Source: Planctomycetota bacterium (GTDB lineage: Bacteria; Planctomycetota; Phycisphaerae; Sedimentisphaerales; Anaerobacaceae). Taken from it: 42,145 nt of DNA. The position numbers and the translations under genes are program-made. The stretch is taken from NCBI GenBank assembly GCA_014384025.1, contig JACNGQ010000182.1, positions 1-42,145 of the forward strand. The letters run 5' to 3'. Shown here in pieces: positions 7,342 through 18,356 of this stretch (its first letter is position 1; each line of letters starts with the position of its first letter). A model generated the notes under the pieces. It was not told where the DNA came from. It did not search any database and was given only the letters and a program-made list of their open reading frames with translations.

Positions 7342-9048
7342 TCAATCCTGATGAATCACAATCTGCCGTGTTGCTGTTACTTTTCCGTAAAGCTCCAGCG
7401 TATCGTACTGAACCTGTACGTTGAAAGTCTCTTCGTTTCCGTTTAGTTTAAGGTCGGTTGGCACTCGCCACGAGTACCCGCAGGTGCCGTCTCACCCGAA
7501 GGGCATGGCGCCCTCGGTGACCTTTTCGCCGTTGGTACGTGTGATGAGGACTCGTGGCACAACCTTGTCGTAACCTGTTTTAGGGCCTAAAGCAGGCAAG
7601 GCGATAAGGCAGGCAATCAGGACAACGGCTCCCAATGCTGATATTAAAGGCAGGAAACGATATCGCCGGCGCAGTTTAGGCAACAGGAGCCACAAGGCTC
7701 CGGGCAGGATGAGGATTATTATAGATAGCTTTACGAGCAAGAGAGAATCTGCGTAAGAGGGCTTGGCCTCGAGGCCGCGAATCATAATGTTCAGTTTTGG
7801 GTCAACCAGGACAGCTTTTACGTCCAGTTCATCCCCCGGCTTAAGACGAAGGTTCGCAGCCGGGGATGCGAAAATGACATCAGGTTTATTGGAGAAATTC
7901 AAAACAAACGGCTTATTCTTTCTGATTTTTATGCCATAGACCGCAGGACTCCCACCCCTGTCACGTGGTTTGCCGTCTGAATGGTAATTATCCGAGATAT
8001 TAATATGCAGGGACCCGAATGTTATATTCAGCATAGCAGGCAAATAGTCACCGACGGGAAGACGACAGCTTCGAGCGTCTTTGGGCCAGCCATCTTCCAA
8101 ACCTTTACCGACAACCAGGGCTGCGTCCTTGGAGAGTAAGGAACCTTTCATTTTCTTGTTGAAGACAAGGCGCCATCCAGAACCGATCCTGAATATGCCG
8201 AAGTCTCCATCATAATGCTGCACGAATAGTTTGTCACCCGCCGGTGTAGCTGAAAAGCGATAATATGTCCCCTCAATTTTATGGATCCCCCTGAGCTGAT
8301 CCGAACCCAACCATCTTGAGCGATAATTCTTATCATCTTTCGGCATGAGGTGCAAAGCCGTCGATGGTTGGTCGAACCACCCGTCTAAAAGATAATTATG
8401 TCCCAGGTAAGCTGTGTATTTTTTACCAGCGAACTCGATTTCGCCTTTGTGCACCTGAGTAGTAATGAAGGCCAAAGTTGAGTATCCTTTTTCAGAAATC
8501 GTCAGGCGCGGCATAATCTCCAAAGGGCACAGGCCGTCTGAACCGAAATCAAAATTCACATTAAGATAATCGAAGCAGACTTGCTGCTCAATCCATTCGT
8601 AGTCGAGCTTAGCTCCATCCGGAGGATTCTGCAGAGATTGACATAGTGTATCGTTTGTCAGATCGAGATCGCGGTTCAAGTCAAAATATAGCCGGTCATA
8701 TCCCATACCGGTCCCTGCTGATTAGTCAATCGCGAAATGGTATTGAATTCCGGAATTCATATTGCCGTATTCGCTTGCAAACCAGACAGAGCCGTAGAGC
8801 GGCTTGCCGGATTTGAAGGCGGGGTAGGTTCCAACATCGGCCTGGGGCTGTTCCTCACAGCCGCTAACGTGTCCTCTGACAAATCTACCGACTATCTGTT
8901 CATCAATATCAAAGACGGAGATTTCTTCCAGATTGAATGCAAGCTGCTCGGCTTCGTTTTTTTTGCCAAATACAGTGACGACCAAAACGCATAAGATTAT
9001 AAGGCCTGCGGTGGTTAAGAACTTCCAACATTCTGCCTTTGTTCTCAT
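7342..9048 (-). pseudogene. FG-U-DGTC family selenoprotein interrupted by an in-frame TAA
   Basis: The frame runs from the ATG at 9048 (AAGGA 8 nt upstream) to the TGA at 7344-7342, 568 positions. It is broken by TAA at 8724-8722 (codon 109) and contains a TGA read as Sec at 7494-7492 (codon 519). The neighbouring paralogue reads IDESAGPGKGYD where this gene has ID-stop-SAGTGMGYD. GAA to TAA is one substitution, and everything downstream stays intact and homologous. Features are an N-terminal hydrophobic segment, a YDRLYFDLNRDLDL motif (Ca-binding-like), two TM segments (about residues 435-490), then EGAMPFG-U-DGTCGYSWRVP and a conserved 36-aa tail. It could be a recent nonsense allele, a sequencing error, or a gene reinitiating at 8706. 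Without recoding it appears as two or three separate hypothetical ORFs. Confidence 0.7.
7460..7478 (-). promoter_or_regulatory. Bacterial SECIS-like hairpin (TGA at 7494-7492)
   Basis: GGTACTCG-TGG-CGAGTGCC forms an 8-bp stem with one T-G pair. It begins 14 nt after the TGA and has a 3-nt TGG loop. The same structure recurs after the TGA in each paralogue. Confidence 0.7.
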
Positions 9049-9082
9049 ATTCAGTTCCTTATGCAAAGAATATCTAATCAAG

Positions 9083-10669
9083 TTAATCCTTATAAATCAC
9101 GATCTGCCGTGATGCGGTTACTTTGCCGTAAAGCTCAAGTGTATCGTATTGAACCTGAACGTTGAAAGTCTCTTCGTTTCCGTTGAGTTTAAGGTCGGTT
9201 GGCACTCGCCACGAGTACCCGCATGTGCCGTCTCAGCCGAAGGGCATTACACCTTCGGCGACTTTTTCTCCGTCGGCCCGTGTAATGATTACTTTTGGGT
9301 CAAGCGAGGTAAGTTTTTGATTTCGTCTTTTTTTGCCATCGGAGTAATACGTGTCCATCATTTTGCTGAGATGTCGAATCATGATGTCGAGTACTGGATC
9401 TATCAGGACGGCCATTACCTTGACCTCTTCGCCGTCTTTGAATCGTTGGGTTCTTGTCGGCTCAATAAAGAGAACTTCCGGTTCATTCGAGAAATCCAGG
9501 ACAAAAGGGCGGTCTTTTCTAATTTTGATGCCGTAAACCCACTTTTCAAATGCTAATTTTGGGCGGATCTTTGCCATTCGTTGACCATCACTATGGTAAT
9601 TCTTTGAGATGCCGATTGACAGAGGCCCATATTGAATCGTCGTAGATGACAGCGTGTAATCGCCTGTGGGCAAACGACAGGAACGAGCCAACTTCATCGC
9701 TCCGGCTTCAGTAATATCACTGCCGATTGCCAGTCCGTGGCGGTCGGAGGAAAACGCCGATCCCTTTATTCCCAGATTTTTAAAGTCGCGGCTGCCCGCT
9801 CCGAGCTCAAGTGTGCCGAAATCACCTTCATACTTAATTGCAGTGACTTTGTCGCCATGGACGGTAGCCGAGAATTGATACCAGGAGCTGCCAATCCTGT
9901 GCGTCGCGATAAGCGATCCTGCCCATTCCCATGTGGCCGGAGTCTCTGGATCATTCTTGTTGACCAGAAAGAAAGAACACAAAGGATCATTGAGCTTGTC
10001 CCGTACTGAGTCATAGCCAAGGTAAACGTCAAATTTGTTGCCGGCCAGCTTAAAACGTCCCCTGCGTACTGTTGTCGGTACTAATTTGAGCCGCGGGCTG
10101 CCATTGTCAAACCACAATCGCGGCATGACTTCAATGGAATGGTTGCTGTTGTTGTCGTTATCAAATTCGAGGATAAAAGTTGAAAAACACGTTTGTTGTT
10201 TCATGTATTCCTTTTTCAATACCGCGCCTTTCGGTGGTGATTTCTGAACGGTCAGCGGCTTGTCATTGCCCAGATCCAGATCATTGTTCAGGTCCACAAA
10301 GAAGGTGTCATAACCTTTACCCGGACCGGCCGATTCGTCAATCACCCAGTACAGAGTCTTGGAAACGTTCAGCAAATCACTATACACCGGCAGCTCGCCG
10401 TACAAGGGTTTATCGGTGTGCAAATCGGGATATTGTATCACCTCCTTGAAAGGTTCATCTTTGGGCCAGGCATATATCCCTCCGGTAAAGTCCATTCGGT
10501 TTCGCGATGGCGCCATGAACGCGGAAATTTCCTTCATATTGATTACGAATTGATCGGCTTGTTCGTCAATCTTTTTCCTGCAGCCGGATGCAATTAGCAT
10601 CAATGAAAGGCATAATATGACAAGGGTGCCGGGAATTAAGAATCTCAAGAAAAACGATTTTTTCCGCAT
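9083..10669 (-). CDS. FG-U-DGTC family lipoprotein selenoprotein, full-length copy (Sec479)
   Basis: The protein has 528 aa when the TGA at 9235-9233 is read as Sec479; read conventionally it stops at 478 aa in ...EGVMPFG. The N-terminus is a lipoprotein signal with lipobox LIASGC. Then come a long periplasmic region with VDLNNDLDLGND (Ca-binding-like), a beta-rich middle, RLPTGDYTLS, KIRKDRPFVLDF and VIITRADGEKVAEGVMPFG, then U-DGTCGYSWRVP and the tail ending in IVIYKD. AAGGAG lies 6 nt before the ATG. It starts 34 nt after the previous paralogue and ends 34 nt before the next, so this is one operon. The 49-codon tail differs from that of the next copy by 9 synonymous and 3 non-synonymous codons, so it is translated. 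No known family recognised; UxxxC could form a selenenylsulfide. Confidence 0.85.
9201..9219 (-). promoter_or_regulatory. Bacterial SECIS-like hairpin (TGA at 9235-9233)
   Basis: An 8-bp stem GGTACTCG / CGAGTGCC with TGG loop lies 14 nt after the TGA, identical to the copy at 7460-7478. Confidence 0.7.
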
Positions 10670-10703
10670 ATATAGCTCCTTCCGCTAAAAAGCTCGAATC
10701 AGG

Positions 10704-11942
10704 TTAATCTTTATAAATCACAATTTGCCGTGATGCGGTTACTTTGCCGTAAAGCTCCAGCGTATCGTATTGAACCTGAACGTTGAAGGTTTCTTTGCTG
10801 CCGTTTAGTTTAAGGTTGTTTGGTACCCGCCACGAGTACCCGCATGTACCGCCTCAGCCAAAAGGCATGACGCCCTCGGCGACCTTTTGGCCATTGGCAC
10901 GAGTAATGACCACATTAGGGTCGAGTGATAGATTTCGTTCGTAGGTGTGTTTTTCGCCGTCAGGACTTACGTATTCTTGTTTTTGCTTTTTCGTAGTATC
11001 GTAGAGACGGCGAATCATAATATCCATTTTTGGGTCAACCAGAACGGCTTCAAATTTTAATTCATGACCCAATCTGAGACGTTGGTCATTATCTGGCTTG
11101 GCGATCAACACCTGGGGTTTGGCAGAAAAGTCAAGAACGTATGGCTGGTTTTGGCGGATTTTAATACCATGAAAGGATTTGTGGCTTCGATAAACTTGAT
11201 TTTGGCTATTTAAATGATAGTAGTTGTCCGAAATAGCTACCTGAACCTTCCCGATTGTCACTTGTAGATAGACAGGGGTGTAATCGCCAACAGGTAATTG
11301 ACACGATCTCACCGGTGCCGGCCAGCCTTCATCCAGTTCTCCGCCGACAGCTATGGAGAAGGCATCTCTGGAGCGCAGCGAACCCTGCATTCCTATTTCC
11401 TGGATATTACGTCCACCGGCGAGCACCTCGAAAATTCCAAACTCACCTTCATAATGACGAACGAGTAATTTGTCGCCATTTGGTGTTATATTAAAAGAAT
11501 AATATTTCTCCCCTATCAAGTGCATAGATTTCAACTGTTCAGCACCAATCCAGCGGGGATAATTCTGTGGGTTGTTTTTTGGTATCAGACAAAAATCTGT
11601 CCCGCGATAAGGAGCCAGGAAAACATCATAATCGATTCCGTCAATTTTTATTTGGCTTCTGCGTACCGTTCCCGAGCGACTTAGAAGACGCGGCTGTGAC
11701 GGGCCTGAGAAGTCCCCATCGGATACGGAGACTTGCTCAAGTTCAAAGGTCATTCCATCCAACGGCTCTTCTCTGACGACCTCTTTAGTCTGTTTCTTAC
11801 TGGCAGCCACTTCGACCCGTTTTTTGCTACTGATCTCCCGTTTTTTTTCCTTGCAGCCGGATGCAATCAGCATTAATGAAAGACATAACATTACAAGAGT
11901 GCCGGGAATTAAGAATCTCAAGAAAAACGGTTTTTTCCGCAT
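10704..11942 (-). CDS. FG-U-GGTC family lipoprotein selenoprotein, shorter copy (Sec363)
   Basis: The protein has 412 aa with Sec363 at the TGA 10856-10854. It has the same lipoprotein signal as the next copy (LIASGC lipobox) and an almost identical 5' leader with AAGGAGC before the ATG. It then carries a Lys-rich linker (residues 31-60). It lacks roughly 110 residues found in the next copy, including the DLNNDLDL motif. It keeps the later domain: QLPVGDYTP, KIRQNQPYVLDF, and VVITRANGQKVAEGVMPFG before U-GGTCGYSWRVP and a 36-aa tail ending in IVIYKD. It is first in the operon, behind a probable promoter at 12015-12041. Tandem duplication followed by internal deletion explains its layout. Confidence 0.85.
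10822..10840 (-). promoter_or_regulatory. Bacterial SECIS-like hairpin (TGA at 10856-10854)
   Basis: GGTACTCG-TGG-CGGGTACC forms an 8-bp stem 14 nt after the TGA. Relative to the other copies the 3' arm has two changes, A to G opposite T and G to A opposite T. Both keep pairing by exchanging T-A and T-G pairs, so the stem is conserved although its sequence changed. Confidence 0.7.
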
Positions 11943-12014
11943 ATATAGCTCCTTCCGCTAAAAAAGCCCGAATCAGGTTGATTCAACCGCGTTGAGATGC
12001 TACAGACATTTATT

Positions 12015-12041
12015 ATTATACAAGACGGCCCGAAAAGTCAA
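12015..12041 (-). promoter_or_regulatory. Probable promoter of the selenoprotein operon
   Basis: Reading the minus strand, TTGACT (12041-12036) and a perfect TATAAT (12020-12015) are separated by 15 bp, shorter than the ideal 17. The leader to the ATG at 11942 would be about 65 nt. The rest of the 378-bp divergent gap to the channel gene at 12321 is AT-rich, and I see no other gene or clear operator in it. Confidence 0.5.
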
Positions 12042-12320
12042 ATGTTATACACAAAATTCATCAATTTTCTTGAAATATTCTTTTACATTGTGTTTCGACC
12101 TTGATTTCATAAGATTCATAGTGGTTTTCAGGCCGGTGAAATATTCAGGAAATAAATCACATTCCGGGTGGTTTTTGAAATCGAGCTTGATTTGAGAAAT
12201 TTTGCCGACTATAATCAAGCGCACAATTCGTCAAATTTATTAAAAGATTGTTGCAATGATTAAATACACCGAGGACAACGTAACTAACGAAACATTATTC
12301 GCAGGCTTAAGAGACAGTTT

Positions 12321-15300
12321 ATGCTCGATAAGTTATCAGGCAGATTTATGCATGTCCAAACCACAAGCAGAGTCTTGATGGTGACCTTCGCTGTTATTTT
12401 TGCTCTGGCTATCTTTGTTCCTCTTCAAGGTCAACCCCAGCAAAACACTTCTATAATCGCCGGTGGAGTGCAGGATGCCAACTCGGCCAGCCTGAAATCT
12501 GCGGTTGTTCAGGAAGCAGCGACAACAGATGCCGCCGAACAGATCACTACGCAGAAACTCCAGGATAGGAAGAAGCAAATAACCGAATCGCAGGACTTGA
12601 CTGACGAGGTCAAAGCGAAAATTGCAGAGATTTACGACAAAGCAATCGCTCAATTAAAATCTGTTGCCGAATTCGAATTAAAAGGACAACAATACAGTCA
12701 GGCCCGGAAAGATATCCCGGGCAATCTGGTCAAGTTTAAGGAACTTCTGGCCGGGCTGGCCAGTGCTGCCGCGCCTCAAGCCGGGACTGAGACCACACTG
12801 ACACAAGCAGAGCAAAGACTCGTAACGGTAAGGCTAAACCTTGAGGAAGCCAGGAAAAATGTAACCAATTTGGAAAACGAGCCGAAACTAAGGGCAGATC
12901 GAAAGACCAAAATTCCCGAAGAGACGAGCACGGTTAAGAAGGCGCTCGAAGATATTAAGAGCAAACTTGCGCTCGGCGCACCTGAAGGGCAGACAGCCGA
13001 AATGACTCAGGCCAGCCGGGCGTTGCTGCTTGCCCAACAGCGTGTCTTTGAGAGTCAGATAGCCACCAATACGGAAGAGCTGTTGTTCTATGAAGCTGCC
13101 GGAGATCTTCTAACTGTTCGCAGGGACGTGGCATCTCGGCAGTCGGCTGTGGCAGAAAAGACCGTGGAATTTTGGCAGCAAAAGGTGAATGACTTGCGGC
13201 AGAGGGAGGCAGAGGCTGCCAAACAGGAGGCCATCCGCGCAAGAAAATACGCCCATCCCGCCATTGAGGCAATTGCACAAAAGAATGTGGAGCTTGCGCA
13301 AACCCAGACAGAACTCGTTGCCGAGATGGAAACTGTTACGAAATATTATGAGTTAATCAACACCAAGCTTGCGGCAGTGAAAAAGAGCTTTGAGGAAGTA
13401 AGCGCCAAAGTCGATACTGCCGGGAAAGTGACGGATGCAATGGGAATGGCTCTGTTGGGCCAGCGCGAACAGCTTCCTGATGTAAGAGAAAATCAAAGGC
13501 GCATGCGAAACCGACCCTCGGAAATTTCTTTCGCACAATTGCATGGGATGGAGTATGGCAAGGAAAGGTCTGACTTAAGCGACCTTACTAACGAGCTGGA
13601 AGCAGTTCTTTCCCAGCTCGATCCTTCCGTCGGTGAGGCGGAACGCGAGGCCATTAAACAGGAGGCAACAAACTACTACGAAAGCCAGCGTAAAATCCTT
13701 GAAGCGATAACAGACTTCCACTGGGATTACTCGACTAAGCTGGCAAACCTTGACGCTGTAGAGCGCCAGTACGTTGATACTGTACAGGCGTATGGAGATT
13801 TCATCGATGCGAACATCCTGTGGGTCAAGAGCAGTCTGGTCTTAGGTTTGTCCGACCTTCGTGCGAGTTTATTTGCATTGGGTTGGTTTCTTTCTCCGGC
13901 TAACTGGCACCAGGTTGCAATCAACCTTTGGATGGATTTCAAGGAAGACATCTTGGCTTGTCTGGCAGTCTTGCTAATTGTCGTTTCGTTGGTTGTGCTT
14001 CATCCAAAGGCGCATAAGGCCGTTGAAAATATCTCAAAGCGTGTCCGTCAGGTGCAGACCGACAGTTTTCTGCATACTCTAAAGACACTCGGGCTTACGG
14101 TTTTTCTGGCTTCAACGTGGCCCATAGTCCTCTTTTTGATTCAATGGCGTCTGTCTTCGAGCGCTTTCGATGAAGACTTCTCGCAGGCGATCGCTTCGGG
14201 TTTACGGGCCGTAGTTCCGGTGGTTTTTATGTTGGGCTTTCTTCGCCATTTCTCAATGCCGCACGGTCTGGCTCAGGAGCACCTGCGCATGCGTAATGAG
14301 CCGCTGTCTTTCTTTCGGCGGCTGCTCGGCTGGTACTTTGTTCTGGCGATTCCAGTTGTTTTTTTAGTCGAAGTCATGCAGACCCAGCAAACGAATGAAC
14401 AATGGTATAACTCCGCGGGTCGTTTGTTCTTTATGTTCGGTCTTTTGGCACTTGCCTTGTTTCTATTTATCCTGCTGAGCCCAACGGGAATTCTGATGAA
14501 ACCTTATCTTAAGCAGAGGCACGGCGGCTGGGTAGAACGTCTGCGCTATGTCTGGTATCCGCTCTGTTTCTGTCTTCCGGTGGTTTTTGCCGTCTTAGCT
14601 GGCATGGGCTATTTCTACGCGGCACGGCAGCTCTCCGAGAAACTAATAGTAACAATCATCCTGATATTGCTTGCAATAATGGTCCGGGCCATGTTCGTCC
14701 GCTGGTTAATGGTTGCGCAACGCAAGCTTGCTTTGCTGGAGCGTCAAAAACGTGAGGCCGCCGAACAAGAGAAACTGTCCCAGGAGGAATCTGCTTTAGT
14801 AAAAGAATCCCAGCAAAGCAAGGCAAAAGAAGATACCTCAATTTTTCAGATATCGCAGCAGACCCGCCGGCTGATCGATGCGATTACGGTATTTCTGCCG
14901 ATCGGGGGGATTTGGTACGTCTGGAATGATGTCTTACCGGCTCTCGGCGAGCTGGCGAAAAACGAGCTTTGGAGAATGAGTGCCGAGGAAATTGTAACTC
15001 TCGGGTCACTGGCGATGGCGTTGTTTCTGGCGGTATTGACTGTGATTGTTACACGGAACGTTCCGGGTCTGCTCGAGATTATCGTATTGAGGCGGCTGCC
15101 CCTCGAAAGCGGCGTGCGCTTTGCGATAACGACTCTCTTCCGCTATACGCTTGCCGTCATTGGAATGGTCCTGGCCTTCGGTAAAATTGGGATAGGCTGG
15201 TCGAAGGTCCAGTGGCTTATAGCCGCGATGACTGTCGGGCTGGGTTTTGGTCTGCAGGAGATATTCGCCAACTTCGTTAGCGGTCTGATTATACTCTTCG

Positions 15301-15809
15301 AGCAGCCCATCCGTGTCGATGACGTAGTTACAATCGGCGAGGTTACTGGGAATGTAACCAAGATAAGAATTCGGGCAACGACCATTCGCAGATGGGACCA
15401 GCGTGAGCTTATTGTACCTAATAAGGAGTTTATTACGGGCCATCTGATAAACTGGACCTTGTCCGACAATGTTCTGCGACGGGAGTTCCTCGTGGGTATC
15501 GCTTATGGTTCGGACACGGCCAAGGCAGAGAGAGTTCTCTATGAGGTTGCAAGAGCGAATCCTTTGGTATTAGAGGAACCGGAGCCGAAGGTTATTTTCA
15601 AGGCCTTTGGGGACAGCAGCCTGGAGTTTGAGCTGCGTGTTTACATCGCAGGTATAGATAACTATGTCCCGGTTTGGCACGGTATCAACTGCGCCATCGA
15701 TCGGGAATTCCGAAAGGCCGGAATCGAGATTGCATTTCCACAGCGTGATATTCATATCCGTTCTGTCGATAAAAGCATACCCATCGACACTAAAATAATA
15801 CAGCAGTAA
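12321..15809 (+). CDS. Large MscS-family mechanosensitive channel (MscK/KefA-like)
   Basis: The protein has 1162 aa. An N-terminal signal/anchor (about residues 15-38) leads into a long Gln/Glu/Lys-rich periplasmic coiled-coil region (about 60-500). About ten transmembrane helices follow, interrupted by a charged cytoplasmic stretch near residues 800-845. The C-terminal MscS core starts around residue 960. Its pore helix and beta domain read VGLGFGLQEIFANFVSGL, then FEQPIRVDDVVTIGE and VPNKEFITGHLINWTLSD, which are diagnostic for MscS. The size and layout resemble MscK/MscM rather than the short MscS. Its role is release of solutes on hypo-osmotic shock. It is transcribed divergently from the selenoprotein operon with no shared function evident. 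Confidence 0.92.
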   Translation: MLDKLSGRFMHVQTTSRVLMVTFAVIFALAIFVPLQGQPQQNTSIIAGGVQDANSASLKSAVVQEAATTDAAEQITTQKLQDRKKQITESQDLTDEVKAKIAEIYDKAIAQLKSVAEFELKGQQYSQARKDIPGNLVKFKELLAGLASAAAPQAGTETTLTQAEQRLVTVRLNLEEARKNVTNLENEPKLRADRKTKIPEETSTVKKALEDIKSKLALGAPEGQTAEMTQASRALLLAQQRVFESQIATNTEELLFYEAAGDLLTVRRDVASRQSAVAEKTVEFWQQKVNDLRQREAEAAKQEAIRARKYAHPAIEAIAQKNVELAQTQTELVAEMETVTKYYELINTKLAAVKKSFEEVSAKVDTAGKVTDAMGMALLGQREQLPDVRENQRRMRNRPSEISFAQLHGMEYGKERSDLSDLTNELEAVLSQLDPSVGEAEREAIKQEATNYYESQRKILEAITDFHWDYSTKLANLDAVERQYVDTVQAYGDFIDANILWVKSSLVLGLSDLRASLFALGWFLSPANWHQVAINLWMDFKEDILACLAVLLIVVSLVVLHPKAHKAVENISKRVRQVQTDSFLHTLKTLGLTVFLASTWPIVLFLIQWRLSSSAFDEDFSQAIASGLRAVVPVVFMLGFLRHFSMPHGLAQEHLRMRNEPLSFFRRLLGWYFVLAIPVVFLVEVMQTQQTNEQWYNSAGRLFFMFGLLALALFLFILLSPTGILMKPYLKQRHGGWVERLRYVWYPLCFCLPVVFAVLAGMGYFYAARQLSEKLIVTIILILLAIMVRAMFVRWLMVAQRKLALLERQKREAAEQEKLSQEESALVKESQQSKAKEDTSIFQISQQTRRLIDAITVFLPIGGIWYVWNDVLPALGELAKNELWRMSAEEIVTLGSLAMALFLAVLTVIVTRNVPGLLEIIVLRRLPLESGVRFAITTLFRYTLAVIGMVLAFGKIGIGWSKVQWLIAAMTVGLGFGLQEIFANFVSGLIILFEQPIRVDDVVTIGEVTGNVTKIRIRATTIRRWDQRELIVPNKEFITGHLINWTLSDNVLRREFLVGIAYGSDTAKAERVLYEVARANPLVLEEPEPKVIFKAFGDSSLEFELRVYIAGIDNYVPVWHGINCAIDREFRKAGIEIAFPQRDIHIRSVDKSIPIDTKIIQQ

Positions 15810-16004
15810 CCGTCAAACGTTTTCTGAACAAACCAGTCCTTCGGGAATACAGAGGGCTGGAAACAATGGTTCGAGGAAAATAGGGATAGAATCTTTTTCG
15901 GCGATGTTGGTGGTTATTAATTCTTCGTCACTCCAGAAGGATACATGGACACAAAATGATCCGGGGCCGTCAAGTAGAAAGTTTGATTTTCGTCATAACG
16001 AATG

Positions 16005-16730
16005 TTAAGGGATTGGCAGGCCGAGCTCGGTTAGGACCTTCTTCATATCTTCCCAGACCTTTCTGCGATTATCCGGTGAGTAATTTCGCAACAGATAGGC
16101 GGGGTGATATGTTGCCATAAGCTTAATAGGGGGTTTGTCGATTCCGGTATAGTACTCGAGGAATTGGCCTCGCAACTGGCCTATCGATTTGGTAGTGTTC
16201 AAAAGTGTTTTGGCTGCGTGTGCACCCAGGGCTACGATGATTTCGGGATTTATTATCTCAATCTGTCTTTGAAGATACGGCAGGCAGTTTATTATCTCAT
16301 CGGCGCGGGGATCACGGTTATCCGGCGGGCGGCACTTCAGGATGTTGCCTATATATACATCGCTTCGTTTAAGGCCGCAGGCTGCGATTATCTTATCCAG
16401 TAGCTGTCCCGCTCTTCCTACGAATGGCCGGCCTTGTGCATCTTCGTCGGCACCGGGACCTTCACCGATAAACATAATTCGGGCGTTCGGGTTGCCCTCG
16501 CCGGGGACTGAGTTTGTTCGTGTCGAGCCCAGGTCGCATTCGCGGCATTTGTTAACTTCGGCGGCTATTGTTTCAAGCTCGGCGGCTTTTGGGGCTGCGG
16601 GCATATCATCTTCTTTCTGTTGTTGTGGTTCGGGTGTTCCGGCTGTGCCCTTAAGAGAAAAGCCGGAAAAAAACTGCTCCATCTCAAAGTGCTGACGAAC
16701 AACTTTATCAATGTTTACGTCTTTTCCCAT
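16005..16730 (-). CDS. Family 4 uracil-DNA glycosylase
   Basis: The protein has 241 aa and excises uracil from DNA in base-excision repair. The UDG4 signature is complete: CRECDLG (two cluster cysteines), FIGEGPGADEDAQGRPFVG (uracil-binding motif), ILKCRPP and INCLPYL (the other two [4Fe-4S] ligands), and TYHPAYLLR (catalytic loop). An N-terminal extension of about 60 residues is longer than usual for the family and of low complexity. It lies downstream of gdhA on the same strand but behind a terminator, so it probably has its own promoter. Confidence 0.93.
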   Translation of the reverse strand: MGKDVNIDKVVRQHFEMEQFFSGFSLKGTAGTPEPQQQKEDDMPAAPKAAELETIAAEVNKCRECDLGSTRTNSVPGEGNPNARIMFIGEGPGADEDAQGRPFVGRAGQLLDKIIAACGLKRSDVYIGNILKCRPPDNRDPRADEIINCLPYLQRQIEIINPEIIVALGAHAAKTLLNTTKSIGQLRGQFLEYYTGIDKPPIKLMATYHPAYLLRNYSPDNRRKVWEDMKKVLTELGLPIP

Positions 16731-16765
16731 CGGAAGCGAATTGTAACGGTATCTTGAAAATTACG

Positions 16766-16801
16766 CAATAAAAAAGGGCGTTTACATCAGTAAGCGCCCT
16801 T
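16766..16801 (-). terminator. Rho-independent terminator of gdhA
   Basis: AAGGGCG (16801-16795) and CGCCCTT (16780-16774) pair around a 14-nt loop and run into a T tract on the minus strand, 24 nt beyond the gdhA stop. Confidence 0.8.
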
Positions 16802-16824
16802 GGAGTATCTTGAAGCTGTTTTAG

Positions 16825-18171
<1,347 letters not shown>

Positions 18172-18356
18172 TTAAGTAATCTCCATTAACAATCATAATT
18201 TGTCTTTTTATTGTTTTTGCAACTATTAAAATAAGTTAAACTAATAGGTAAACCGCATAATTGTGTTGCTAACAGCCAAAGTAAACCATTAAAATAGCAC
18301 ACTTAAGGAATAGCACAAGACATTAATGTTAATACATTTTATTAGGTCAGCTTATA

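Noticed and set aside
15813-15992. 59-codon open minus frame between the channel and UDG genes, ending in IPEGLVCSENV
   Set aside because: The composition looks protein-like (FCVHVSFWSDEELITTNIAEKD), but there is no start codon. It may be a C-terminal remnant or a frameshifted small gene; not enough to call.
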